Shown here in pieces: positions 48,109-60,667 of a stretch of DNA of 64,000 bases. The position numbers and the translations under genes are program-made. A model generated the notes under the pieces. The model saw nothing but the letters and a program-made list of their open reading frames with translations, was not told the DNA's origin and searched no databases. This DNA is from Buxus sempervirens (taxonomy: Eukaryota; Streptophyta; Magnoliopsida; Buxales; Buxaceae), in NCBI GenBank assembly GCA_947561395.2, contig OX387183.1:14745402-14809401 (forward strand). The letters are read 5' to 3'. Positions within the stretch are counted from its first letter, which is position 1; every line of letters begins with the position of its first letter.

Positions 48109-48131
48109 TTTTCTTGTTCAAGATTTTTGGT
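48109..48131. repeat. 23-bp direct repeat, right copy
   Basis: Perfect copy of 33005-33027, lying 55 bp outside the right LTR of the copia nest. Confidence 0.7.
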
Positions 48132-50820
48132 TTTGTTTACAGGTCTATAGACTTGGTTTTTCTCTTTATTTTGGTAGGTGATATAGGGAACATGGATTAG
48201 CAGGATTAGAGGAGGGATTTTCATGTCAATGTGAAAGCTTTGACTATAACAAGGATTGAATACTAGAGATACTGGAATTGGGTTTTCATGTCAAGCTGCT
48301 AGAGATACTTGAATACTAGAATTGGGTTTTCATAACAAGGATTGAATACTAGAGATACTAGAGATACTTGGTTCCATTGTGGGATGGACCAAGCAAGCAA
48401 CTGGCACGACCTCTAAGTCACACCTTTTGACCTATCATTGCAATATAATAAGACCTCTTTCTTTTAACTTGATGATTGTGTGGCTTCTCTCATATTCAAT
48501 TCTCTTTGTATTAGATTTTTTTTATTCATGTTATTGGAAAAAACCATCTTCCTTATCATTTTGCCTCCACATTGAAAGACGATTTTCTGGGATGTTCTCA
48601 TGTACAAAGGTTGTAAATCATAGTCTAGACTCTAAATACATTTCAATCTTCTTACCCAAAAAAACAAGCGTTATTGTGTGTTTCCTTTTTGTAATTTTTT
48701 CCTATTTGTTTTAAATCACGAGAGCATTAATCTTTTGTCTTTCAAACTACAATCACATGGAATATTGCCCAATCATTGTGTAATTTTATCATGTTAAATG
48801 AAGTGTTTTTAAGGAGGTTTTAAACTATTTGGCAGAGGTGACACTCTACTGGCAGGAACAAATAAATATAGATGAAGCCAAAGAGAACTGAAACCTCTTT
48901 GCCTCCATGTCCAGAATTACTTTATTCTATGATCACTAGAAGAAAAGAAACTTTAAGTAGCAGGCATTGGCCGTTACTCAAAGTTCAAGGGTTAACAACA
49001 TTTTCTTCTAGCCGCTGCTAATACCTTTTTAATTTAAAAAATCCCAGATTAATGAAATGCTATAATAACTTATAAATAAGCTCCATCATAAACCATAAAT
49101 TATGCTACTAAAAGGGTATTATATATCTACAATGTTGAAAATAAATGAATAATAGAAAGGAAAAAATTTCATTAATAAGTAGATACGATTCGAATGTATG
49201 AAAGGACTGAGACAAGAATCGATATACTTAAGAAAAAATAAAAATAAAACAAACAAAGAAATCAACACACCTAAAATGGAAATGATGTAATTAAAATCAT
49301 GCTCACCAAAACAATAAAATAAGCAAGATCCCCAGAAACAGCGGCCAAAGCTTCCGAGAAAAACGAACAGAAGAACGTAACAAAGCAGCGGCTCTACACC
49401 TTAGCAGCTAGCCTCAGATCCAATGGCCCTAACCGGGGCAACAACATGAAACCTCCTCACGCATTTGTATCACGAAGATATCATGCTAGAGCGAACCGCC
49501 ATGTATTGAACTGTGAAGGTGGGAGAAATCAAAAACTATCCTTATCGTCTTCTTCACGCTAATTTTCTTTTCTCAGCTCAAATCGTTTACGCTCTTTTCT
49601 CTGCTCTATTTTTACTGCATTGACAGTGTTGCCACGTGTTTCAGTTAAATGGGCCCGCACAAGCCATTCTTAACGACTGTTGAAAAACATGTGTCAACTC
49701 TTTGTTAGCCGGTATAAATGACTATCATAAAGTTTTCTTTCTCTTCTCTATTTTATCTGCTCATTCTAGTGAAAAATACCCAACAAAAAAAAGAACAGGA
49801 GGAATGTGGTGGATGGGAATACTCCCTATAAAGAAAATTTTTTCTTTCTTCACCTTCTGGCTGTTGAATCATCAACAACGGTCATTCAAATTGTTCACAT
49901 ATTGGTTCTACAATTTGCAGTTACAATTAGATTTTAGTGTTCAAGATTTTGTGATTACGGATCAGAAAATTCATGGCTGTGATTGTAGAAAACGAAGTGG
50001 ACTAGCAACCTTTTAAATAAAGAAAAGAAATTTTTTTTTTGAAGGTTTTGGAGCTTTGTTGTTGTTGACGATTGAGTTATTACAATTCCTTCCAAACCCG
50101 ATTAGGCTATTTCCACCCAAACTTCATCAGTTCATCTATGTCAAGTATTCACCAGAATTCATCTCTGGAGATAAATGATTTCTGCCAAAAACATTTACGG
50201 AGATTAAATGCAAAAGAGCAGAAAAAAGAATTGACGGAGGCTTAGCATGTAAATCGTCTGCACCCAATTATTCATTCACCCATGTACCGATTTATTGTGA
50301 TTGATGCATTTAGTAGAGAGAGAAATGATTTTTTTTAGGTGGGATGGACCAATCACATATGGTTGGTGCATGGGTGCACGATAAATTGGGTTGTGGGTCC
50401 ATTTATTTGATGAATTAATGGACATGTACCATGGATGCAGTAAAAATGGAGCAGAAGATGTGAAATGGAAAATATTATAAGAGTGAAAAAGCAAAAACGT
50501 GAGACGATAAAGACACGACACAGCCTGGATTTTGGTATTGGAAGAAAGAAAAAAATAGCATATCTCATGACGCTATTAATCAGAGTTAAACCTCCTATCA
50601 CGTCCGCCATATCATCTCTCTCCTCTCTTCCTTCTTTTTTCTTTTGGCCTTTCATATTTCTTCAATTCCATTACTATCGTTCTCCATCTTCATTATTTAT
50701 CATATCTGCATATGTTTTACCGTTTGATAATGTTTGAGCATTCCATACGTACATGTGCCTTACCGTTTGACCAACAAATCTTACGTGGAGTTGGTTCAGC
50801 TGATATGCTTTCCCTAGAGC
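48132..50820. other. unassigned intergenic DNA
   Basis: No gene recognised. Near 48240-48375 are short tandem repeats of TACTAGAGATAC and GAATTGGGTTTTCAT. A less AT-rich stretch at about 49330-49480 on either strand gives no long frame. The 104-codon frame at 49702-50016 has no domain I know and no splice or promoter support. Confidence 0.4.
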
Positions 50821-50830
50821 ACTAAGGATT

Positions 50831-51412
50831 AGAGCTGCAACTTGGGTTGATTAAAACCGAACCAATTCAACCTAACATTGGGTCAGTTTGGGTTGGGTTC
50901 TTAAGTCTTCAATTCAATTTTGGTTTTAGAAAATGTAGAACCAATTAAATTTGTTTGGTTCAGTTTTGGATTGAAGGCTTGGTTAAACCGAACCAAATAT
51001 CCTAAGCCTAGACCGAACTGAACCGAACCGAAATATATAATATTATATATAAAATATATTATAGATATAAGTTATATAATAATATTTAACTTATCAAATG
51101 ATGTTAACTCATAAGTCTTTACTCTTTAGATTAACTCTTGTAAGTTTTTTAAGGGTTCCAAAGTTTCAAGGAGATAGGTTTTACCATGTTTTACTATGTG
51201 TATTAGGTTTTACTATTTAAAATACTTTATTTTAACAAATGACTAGTTTTACCATGTGAAATTGATCCAAACTGGCAATTCGGTTCAAGTTGGGTTGGGT
51301 TGCAGGTTTTCCATATATGATCGGTTCAATTTTCGGTTTGGGAACTCCAGTTCCAAGGTCGGTTCAGTTCAGGTTTAGGTCTACCAACCAAACCGCACCG
51401 AATTGCAACCCT
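50831..51412. mobile_element. 582-bp non-autonomous DNA transposon
   Basis: Perfect 10-bp target duplication ACTAAGGATT at 50821-50830 and 51413-51422. The ends are inverted: AGAGCTGCAACTTGGG at the left and AGGGTTGCAATTCGG as the reverse complement of the right. The interior is packed with GAACCGAACC / GGTTCGGTT-like blocks on both strands and has no coding capacity. The 9-10-bp duplication favours a Mutator-like origin. Confidence 0.8.
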
Positions 51413-51422
51413 ACTAAGGATT

Positions 51423-52765
51423 ATTAAAAATAGCTTCTGTAAAGTACGGACGGGTTTTTGGCCCTTTTTTTTTTTTTGCTAAAATGCTCGGACATTATCA
51501 AGGTTGATTGATACATTTCTATTTGACTTGTTTTATGCAATTTTATAATAATCTAAGGAATAATTTAGAGGATAATTTTACAACTGTCTATTTTGCAATA
51601 AATAACTGTGTACAGAAAAGAATCTTAGAACATTGAAAAAGTAATAGAAGAATATGAAAGTAATAGAATGGATATATCTATATATATATATAATCAGTTT
51701 GAAATTGTTTCTGGATATTTTATGCAATCACTTTATATGTGATGAAAGTAGAGTTTAACATGTTTGATAAGTAGATTAAGGTTTATTCGCATAGATTAAA
51801 ATGCTAAACATCGGCACATTAGGATTAATTTGAGGGTATGAATTTAATCATTTAATCTATCTATTAGCGTTTGTAACTAAAACACAAAAACAATAAATAG
51901 ATTACTTACATTGAAAAATAATATAGCTTTAGTTTGCTCCAACATCTCAAGCTAAATGTATCTAAGGCACAAAAATTCAAACAAATTTAGTTTTAAGATA
52001 AGAGATGCTAAATAGAAATTATTGATGCCTATAGATGGAGCTGCTTACTTATTCCTGCCAATAGATGAAGTTGTTTCATCAAAAGAAATGCTTAGAGAAT
52101 GGTATAAGGAGCAAAGGTTAGACAAATTTTTACTGGTGGTGGTAGAGGTGGTGGGAGTGGTAGTATCTCAAGTAGAACATATATAGTAACATCTATTGGT
52201 TGTTAGAATCCAGTGTCACAAATAATGTGAAAAATTGGTCATAACAATCTCATTATGTACACTAAAATGAGAAAAATGTGTGACTAATAACTTATAATAA
52301 TAATTGCATTATATTATCATCATATTGTTTTCTGCAAATTTAATATTTGTGTTTATCTCAATTGATTGAGATGAAAAAAGAAAAGCAAACCCTTACCAAA
52401 GTGGTCACACTCAATTCATGCTTTGGTTCAGTTCTTCGATTGGACTCATTACATGTCCTATTAATGGACCATATACGCGCATGACAAACAAGAAGAAATG
52501 AAAGAATTTGTAAGAATTTAAATAGGCCCAAGCTCATGGGAATCATGAACATGATCATTCCTGGAAAGCTTGACCAATGAGAGATTATTTTGTGTTTTTT
52601 GAATTTAAGCTTGAGCGCAGTAGCTGTTGCTCTTATTGGGCTTCATTTCACCTGCCTACAAGAATATAAATCTTGTGCTTATCAAAATAGCTCCATCTTG
52701 AACTTCTTGACTTTGGAATTTTTCAACATTTATGTCAGTTTGAGCGGACCAATTGAAGGATCATC
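51423..52765. other. unassigned AT-rich DNA
   Basis: No gene seen. It includes a short GGTGGTGGTAGAGGTGG stretch near 52135 and otherwise low-complexity AT-rich sequence. Confidence 0.4.
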
Positions 52766-52769
52766 AAGA

Positions 52770-53992
52770 TAAATATAACTTTATTAGGAACGAAGAAACG
52801 AATCGTTACGGGCATAATGAAAGAAAAGGAGGAGGAGAACGAATCGAAGTACATTGAAAAACTGTCCAAAGCAAAATTTACCAAAAGGTCGGCAACTTGG
52901 TTTACTTCCCGACATCTATGAGAAAAGATGACCATTTGGAACTCTCTGCAAATCCTCTGTACTTCCGTGAGAGTAGCTAAAACCCGCCGTGGAAAGACTG
53001 CATTTCGTCTGGAGAGAAGTTGAACAGTGACGAGGGAGTCCCCTTCCAAAACATCGTGAGTAGTGCCTAATGCCTTACCCAATTTGATGCCTTCAAGAGC
53101 GCTTAAGGCCTCTGCTTGAAGAGCTGTTTCCACGTCGACCAGAGAAGAGAAGCCACCTAAAAACATTCACATATGCTTGTGTTCGGAACTTCTCCATGGC
53201 CATCGAAATTAAATTTTACAAATGGGAAATCCGACGCCTGCCAATGAATCAACCGTTGTAGTCTTTGCTTATCAGGAACAGTGGTTATTCTTTTTATCAA
53301 CTCTACCTCTGATTGTGTAATTTTGAATTCTGTGCAAGCTTCATCGACTGACGGCTCTTTCCCTTTGAACAGAGCTTCATTTCGTATCTTCCGTAGTGTC
53401 CAACCTATGACTGCCACATCTGTCAAGAAATCAGAAAGGTTAAATTCACCATGAGTTAACTTTAAAGAGGAGAAGTGTTTAAACCATTCGAAGAGTGAAT
53501 TCTGGGGACCCCTGCTTTGGGCAATTCCACCCAGTATATTGAACCAGACTGCTATGGAATAAGGGCAGTGTAACCAAAGATGTTCCAATGACTCGGAATG
53601 TTCCCTGCAAAGATAACAGTGAGCATCAATCCTACCAATTCTAGAGCATAACAAATCACCTGTATGAAGACCACCATTGAGGCATTTCCACAAAAAAATT
53701 TTGATTTTCCCAGAACATTTGAGATGCCAAAGTTTTAACCATATCGGATGGGAAACAGGGATACTAGTACCAAGAAGTAATCTACAAGTTGAAGCTACCG
53801 AAAACTTACCTTGGGCTGTACCTTTCCACCGCCGGATATCTTTTCTCAATGATAGACAAACCTGGGTTGACATAATTTTTTTAACTGCTTCATTCCAGAA
53901 TTTAGCAAGTAAATTCATATTCCAAGTATTAGACAAAGAATGCAGCAGTTGGCCAACATTAGCAAGATTGAACTGAGCAAGATTCTTTCCGC
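52770..53992 (-). mobile_element. L1 LINE 3' fragment (ORF2 C-terminus)
   Basis: The minus strand reads NLANVGQLLHS just upstream of 53936, then zf-RVT-type sequence (WLKLWHLKCSGKIKIFLWKC, and CYLCREHSESLEHLWLHCPY) in one frame to about 53160. It continues in another frame as the end of an RNase H domain (ALQAEALSALEGIKLGKALG, REVNQVADLLVNFALDSF). The frame change falls between the first catalytic Asp (FNFDG) and the second half. RT and EN are missing. The 3' end is AT-rich (near 52770) rather than pure poly(A), and no target duplication was found, so both edges are approximate. Confidence 0.85.
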
Positions 53993-54420
53993 ACTAAAGA
54001 GTTTATGTTCATGCAATATTGCCATATTGCATGTGCCACCAGGCCCACCACTAGTATATACACCAAGCCCACCAATATTGGAATATTGTGCAATATTGCA
54101 TGAGCCACCAGTGGTGAACCATGACTCCAAATCTGAGGGGGCAAAAAAAAATTTCAATCAACACTTCTTATGAAATATAGAAATTTTAATGAGTTAGGAG
54201 GGGCAAGCCAGAAATTTCAGAGGATGCAAAACATAAATTTCAATTAAAACATATAGAAAAAATATATTTTTAATTAAAAAATAAAAGTTAGGGGGGTCAC
54301 CCCCAGCTGTAACGTGGTTCCGCCACTATGAGCCACTAGGCCCTCCCCTTATTCTATTCACACTAAAAAGTTTGTGTTCATGCAATATTGCATGTGCCAC
54401 CAGGCCCACCACTAGTATAT
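53993..54420. repeat. diverged repeat with TGCAATATTGCATG motif
   Basis: Three copies of a block around TGCAATATTGCATG(T/A)GCCAC followed by AGGCCC lie near 54014, 54090 and 54375. The first and last also share AGTTT(A/G)TGTTCATGCAATA upstream and CACCACTAGTATATA downstream. A MITE interrupts the middle copy. Confidence 0.7.
54109..54327. mobile_element. 219-bp Mutator-like MITE
   Basis: Flanked by a 9-bp duplication ATGAGCCAC (54100-54108, 54328-54336). The ends are inverted: AGTGGTGAACCATG at the left and AGTGGCGGAACCACG as the complement of the right, followed at both ends by a G-rich stretch (GAGGGGGC / CTGGGGGTGACC). The centre is AT-rich and non-coding. Confidence 0.8.
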
Positions 54421-55088
54421 ATTAGTAGGTGGCATGTGTTGTACTGCATGTAAATAATTGGAAACCTGGATATAAGTAATTGTTTGGGACATCCGAGGGC
54501 TTAAAAATTATTAAAGGATGTTTTTTATATAGTAAAAAAGCAAAAAGACCAACTTACCACTCCATAAATGTATTATAATTGGCCATTCTAAGGTTGTTTT
54601 GGAAAAAAAAATAACTCTTTGTTGGTCTATTCTTGGAAGGACCGCTTCCCACTATATATAGTATAAATATAAGTACACACTAGTAGATGACATGTCAAGC
54701 ACTATATTTTGGTGATATTGCATGATTCCTCTTAAATAGATAGTCAGTCAACTAGGTTTGAATTATCAAAATGAATTGTGTTAGAAAAAATATATATAAA
54801 ATGGGGCAAGTGCAATTAATTAAAAAAAAAAGGCTAGGCTTGAGCTTACACTCCCTTTGTTCTAAATAGTACTGCTTTATTAAAAAATTTAAATTTTTAA
54901 TAAAACCAGAATTTGACTTGTCAAATGCCAAATCCAGCCTCATAGGTTCGGGTTCGGGCGGCCATTTAACCCGCCACCATGAACCCTCAAACAGATAGAA
55001 CCGTGAAAGGGAAAGCCAGAAGTGAAGCAAACCAAAGACACTCATCACACACTGCTACTATCTCTGATCAGGGAGAGAGAGAGAGGGG
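54421..55088 (+). promoter_or_regulatory. upstream region and 5' UTR of the SFGH gene
   Basis: DNA immediately before the SFGH start. It contains a partial Stowaway-like end (CTCCCTTTGTTCTAAATAGT near 54851) followed by a small palindrome (TTATTAAAAA...TTTTTAATAA), and a GA-rich stretch just before the ATG, typical of plant 5' UTRs. No definite TATA box was assigned. Confidence 0.45.
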
Positions 55089-58000
55089 ATGGAGACGAAG
55101 CCGATTGAGACCAGCTGTACAAAGATGTTCGAAGGTTACAATAAGAGATACAAACATTTCAGTCCGACGCTGGGATGCTCCATGACTTTTTACATTTACT
55201 TTCCTCCTTCTCCTCCATCCAAGAAAACCCCTGTAAGTGAATTATCAATCTTAACTTTTTCCAAAATACCCATTTCTTGTTTATCCGAGAACTGATCCAA
55301 ATCAGGGTTTTGTTTGATTTTTTTATTTTCTGCCTCCCCTACTGTAGGGTTTTCTTATTTTTCTCGCAAATAATGCCTACAGCTATGCTAACTGAATACA
55401 TTCACCTGTGCCATGTTATCAATGAAGTGTGTAATCGTAGAGGAGAAAGTATCTGTTGAGGTACAGCAATGTGCATGAAAACAAACCTTAGAGAATTAGA
55501 TACCCGTTTAAATTTGCTGTAGATTGTAAACTGGAAATTTCGAAATATGGATAGTTCATTCGTTACCAACTGGAATTTTTTGATATGTGAACAATTTAAT
55601 ATAGGTAGCTAGGATAAGTTCACCAAAATAATACCAAAAATGGTTACCAATGTATCCGGGAACTTAAATTGCAACATTTCAATTAGGTATTGTTTGACTT
55701 TATTGTCATGGATTCATGGATCCCCCTGATCCCCTGCAATTTTGAGGTAGGAGCATTGAGAAAGAGAAAGAAACATGATATCCAAATATTCATTTACTTT
55801 TAGAAATTATGCTTACCAAGTGTGGATTCTAAGAGGTACTTTTAGTAATTAAAAGGGAACTGGCTGAGTTGATTTTCTGAACTGATCAGAATGACCCATT
55901 TCAAAAACAAAATTGTTAATGATGGTTCACACTCTTATATATTGTATCTCAATCTTTTAGGTCCCTATGTGTTTATGCTTATATCAGAATTACAATATTT
56001 ACTACATTTATGGCACATTAACAGGTTGGATGGCTTTATTTTCTTCTCAGGTACTTTACTGGCTCTCTGGCCTCTCATGCACAGATGAGAATTTTATTGT
56101 CAAATCAGGTGCCCAACGTACTGCTTCCAGTGAGGGTGTTGCATTAGTTGCACCTGATACATCTCCAAGTATGTTTGGAAGTCCCATGGTGCACACATCC
56201 TATAAACTTTCATGCTTTGAATTTTGAATATTGTAGCTTATTAATCTAAATTAGAGCATCTTTCTCCTCGCTTTGCCCTGTTCTCTTCTTTTACTTTCTT
56301 TATATTATATGTAGATTAGATGAAACTGAGTTGGTCCATGAGCATTAGAATTTTGCAAAGGCCTCCAGTGCCTACTTGACAGTCCCTGAAATAATTATGG
56401 AGTGTTTCTGATGATTTAATGTGCTTTAATGTTTTCATGGTGTCTGTATAAGATATTATATAACTTTTCCTGATATTTTATGACATTAATGTATCGATAT
56501 TGCAAATATGAACATGGTACATGCACATTTGTGTGTGTGTGTGTGTGCATACATATGTACATATCTATGATTTAAATATTTATGTCTTGTATGTATGTAT
56601 GTATGTATGTTATCTATGTATAAGAGCAACAAAGAATATACAAATCCTGATTGGCTTAACCAGCCAAAGCTGGCCTCCTTGTAGGTTCATGCAAAGAAAA
56701 ACAGAAAATGTATAACGGAACACCACAATCAAAAAGCAAAACATTGCTCCACCATCAGACTCCCTATTAGCATATCCTTTTTAGCTACCTTGTCTTGGCA
56801 AGGTAGTTGTTAGCAACTCTAGACACATTGGGGAGACTGATTTTTTTTCTTAATAACTTGACCTCATTATATTTGTTTAACAAGGTGCCCTATGAACCAT
56901 TAGATTGAATAAAACATGTGGGTGCATGTGGTTGTACATATATTGCCACACTGCACAGTGCTTATGATCAGATGAATTACATGGTATTGATGAATTCAGT
57001 TCATATTGAAATTAGTTAACCTACTCTCTTGTTCATATATTTCTGAATTATGCAAATTTATTGAGTTAAACATGTGTTCTCACCTAACAACCTTTTTTCT
57101 TGTAGATGATGGTTTTAAGAGTTCCAGTGCTGTCTGTCCTTTTTTTTATTCGGGGTTTATTTTCCTTGTGTAGGAGGCCTTAATGTGGAAGGAGAGGCTG
57201 ATAGCTGGGATTTTGGTGTAGGTATGCAAATTGCTCTATATTCTAGTTATAGTTTTGTTACAGGGTTCTTACATCCGATTGTGTGATTGCTGATTTTTTT
57301 TTTCCTAAGCCAATATTTTAGTTGGATCACACTATCTGTCAAACCCTTGAAGCCATGGATTTTATCTCAAATCTCTTTGTCTGAATATTCAATATAATAA
57401 TCAAGTTCTGTTTTTTTGACAAGTACAGCAAATGTTTGAAGGTGTTTTAATTTTCCTAAAATATATCTAAATTTTCCTTTCTGAATTTTACTGAAAATTT
57501 CCCTTCATTGATATCTCCCTTGAAATTTTTGTATAATTTTCTTACAAGGAACATCAAGCAATCGTGACATATGCAATCAAAATTCCCCAGAAATTTCTTT
57601 ATTCTAAAGCTGAGAAAATTTCACTGAAATTGGCATTTAAAACCAAGTTTGAGAGCTTAAATACTTTATTGGGCAATGCATTATGATTTTCTCTCTCTCT
57701 TCCCTTTTTTGCTCCCTTTAGGGATCATGATCTGAGTGACCCACTGAGCTCAGATATAATGGTTTTTTTTATTTATTAATTCAAATAAAGCTATTATTCT
57801 GCTTTTGACCAAAATCTGGCCCAAAGATCTTGAGATCTGTGGAAGATATCTATGTGAGATAAGGAATTTTTTTAGGAGGGCTTGCATTTCCTGCTAGTGG
57901 GTCACCTCTCATTGCCTGTGATATCTAAAATTAAGTACGGTGAATATTAATATAGGTGGCCAATAGGCTAGCAATACAAAAAGAAACTAGAAAGACAATA

Positions 58001-60521
58001 TATTCCATAGAATCGATGTCTTATCCACTCTTCAATACTCAAGAGATCAAAGAGTCATCAAAGTTCCTAGTCATCACTTGATATGCAAAACTTATCAATA
58101 GAAAAATTACAGAGAATGCAATTCACTTTAATAACATAGTTTAACATTTTGGTTTCAAAGGAGATGCAAACTTTTAAAATGTGGCTTGTATCCATGTCAG
58201 GGAAATTTTTGGACATTCCAAAATGGAAATTTTGGGAACTTGAAAACTATTCTTGATTAATGTTTAGAAACTTTAAAAGAACAAAGGGATGGGTAATGAG
58301 AGGATTGAGTAACTGTTGAAATGAACACCTTATTTTTAGTTTCTCCATCACTCTAATCCTGCTGTCAAGTGTTATTATGACTTGGCTGAAGGTTTTATTA
58401 TATGCTAGAGTACACTTGTTTAACCACTCTCCATAAATTCTCTTCTTTCTGCCCCAAAGTTCCAAAATTAGTACCCTGGTGAACCTTGTTAAAATATAAT
58501 ATGGTTCAAATCCAAACCACTTGTTCTCTAGGAGTAAAAACTTTCTCCCAGCTTACCAAATATTGTTTGGAATCCCTTTTGCCAATGCTCCATTATAAAT
58601 CCTGTCGAATCTTACCCATTATTTTCATTATTGAGATGGGCATTAGCACAAGGACATAAGATTGGTGGGAAAGTGCTTTGGAGGAGAATGGTTTTCTGAA
58701 CACCTGTTCTCTTTTCCCAAATAAAATTCACACTCTATGCATGAGGCTAGTCTCCTTTCAGTTTTCTCCATTGTATGATCTTAAGGGTGTGTTTATTTCA
58801 ATGGAGTCTATAGAAAAGGAAAGGAAAATAAATTTTTCATTGATATTTGTGTTTGGTTCATGAGAAAGTGTGGGCCCATTGGAAAGTAATTTTCCAAAAA
58901 AATCTACTTTTCCATTATAGGGCTCTTAAAGTTTTCCTCACAAAATGAAAAGAATGCAATGGAAAGGAAATTAAAGTTCTCTTTTTCTTTCCTTTCCATT
59001 ACTTTCCACCTAACCAAACATAGCCTAAATGTTCTATCTTTAGCTTAGACCCCAAGTCATACCTAGATCGGAATGTTGAAAATGAACCTAGTCTGTAACA
59101 CAGATTGACCTTCAGTAGCTGATAGTCATGGACTTCTCCCATTTCAAGTAGTTTGCTCTTCAAAAAAATTGATCTTCATACCTGAAATTGCTTCAGAATA
59201 GTTAAAAACACACCTGGGTATTTTGTGCTGGGAGTTAGTGGCCTTGCAGGAATGGAACATATTATCAACAAATTGTAAAGGACCAATGAAAGAAGTTGCC
59301 CTCATACAAAGAAACCATGTGTTAAAGCCCGACAAATTGCGAATTGCAATCATCTTTAGCATTCTTTCAAAAAATCTCAACAACAAAATGAAAGGATAGT
59401 AGCTGGTGTCACAACTAAGAAAACAACTCCAGATCCTACAGACTTGGCGTTCATTTGCCGTAAGAATGCTATCCTCTTCTGCTTAACTCAGACAAAATTT
59501 CTTAGAAACTTCCACTTATGAAATGGAATATCATTCTCTCTTCTTAAAAGATCAAGTAGTTTGGAATTCCCCCTTTGACCACATCCTGATATTTCTTTGG
59601 AAACCCCATAGAAAATCTATCTTTACCATGGGTCTTATTGCTGCTAAGCTCTGCCAAAGTTGAGTTGATTTCCTCCTCAAAAAATGCCATTTAACCTATC
59701 CTGTGGGGAAATGTGTTCTAATGCACGCTTTACTTTTCTTTTCTCTGTTTCCCTGCCCATTTGATGAGAAAAGTTTTGTGGGGCTTCGATTAAAATGATC
59801 CTCTTATCCAAACATCAAAATGTGACAGAAAGTTGTGGCATAATTTCCTTCCTCTCGAGTTACAGAAACCAAACATAGCCCATAGCATGGATAAATGTTC
59901 TTGGAAAGGGAATTTATTTCAGTCATACCAAGTAGTTTATTTAACCGTCTCAGAAAATTCCTAGAGTTTGCTTCAAGTTTTATGTATATCTTCAACCAGG
60001 TGCTGGATTTTATCTCAATGCTACACAGCAGAAGTGGAAAAATTGGCGTATGTATGACTATGTTGTCAAGGAACTGCCAGAACTTCTTCGTGATAATTTT
60101 CAGCAGCTTGATACGTCACGGGCATCTATATTTGGGCACTCTATGGGTGGGCATGGAGCTTTGACAATCTACCTGAAAAATCTTGACAAATATAAGGTAC
60201 CTGATACTAGTTTCTGACATGGATGTAATCCTTCCTATCTGCTTTTGACCATGCTTTATTTTTGTTTTTCCCAGTCGGTCTCTGCCTTTGCACCAGTTTC
60301 AAATCCTATAAATTGTGCATGGGGACAAAAGGCCTTCTCAAACTATTTGGGTGCCAATAAATCTGATTGGGAGGTAAGTCTTTGGAGCTGTAGTTTCCAT
60401 TTTACCTATTTCAAAAATTTTGAAGTCATGACTACAGAAATATTTTAATATGCAGGAATATGATGCAACTTGCCTGATATCTAAATACAACAAGGTTTCA
60501 GCTACCATCATTATTGATCAG
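55089..60521 (+). CDS. SFGH: S-formylglutathione hydrolase (esterase D), 3' end off-window
   Basis: Hydrolyses S-formylglutathione to formate and glutathione (EC 3.1.2.12), the last glutathione-dependent step of cytosolic formaldehyde detoxification. Exons: 55089-55232, 56051-56168, 57174-57221, 60000-60196, 60275-60373, 60456-60521; every junction is GT-AG and the frame is open for 224 codons. It begins [20 protein letters not shown] and matches Arabidopsis At2g41530 throughout. The nucleophile elbow GHSMGGHG places the catalytic Ser at residue 151; Cys58 (LSCTDE) corresponds to the family's reactive cysteine. The last exon should start GEND and carry the catalytic His, about 55-60 residues more. 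It does not occur before 64000, so the final intron exceeds 3.4 kb. Intron 3 (2.8 kb) holds a MITE, and LINEs occupy the last intron. The gene is divergent from GPDHC1, its neighbour in Arabidopsis. Confidence 0.95.
56528..56612. repeat. GT and TATG microsatellites in SFGH intron 2
   Basis: A (TG)n run at about 56530-56547 is followed by a (TATG)n run at about 56588-56612. Both are intronic. Confidence 0.85.
58785..59025. mobile_element. PIF/Harbinger-type (Tourist) MITE in SFGH intron 3
   Basis: 241 bp between two TAA trinucleotides (58782-58784, 59026-59028), the usual target duplication of this superfamily. The ends are inverted: GGGTGTGTTTATTTCA at the left and GGCTATGTTTGGTTAG as the complement of the right, followed by the complementary GAAAAGGAAAGG / CCTTTCC tracts. 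Non-coding. Confidence 0.75.
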
Positions 60522-60667
60522 GTAGGTACTTCTTGTCTTCCGTTGTGGCAGTTAAGATGCATTCAAATGGACATTCCTTCTCTCTGCTCCCACACCACCA
60601 CACAACACGATACCAACCCCCCCCCCAACACACACACACACACACAAAAACCGTATCATGATAAAGA

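Noticed and set aside
49702-50016. 104-codon plus-strand frame as a small gene
   Set aside because: Aromatic-rich product, no recognisable motif, AT-rich context and no supporting signals.
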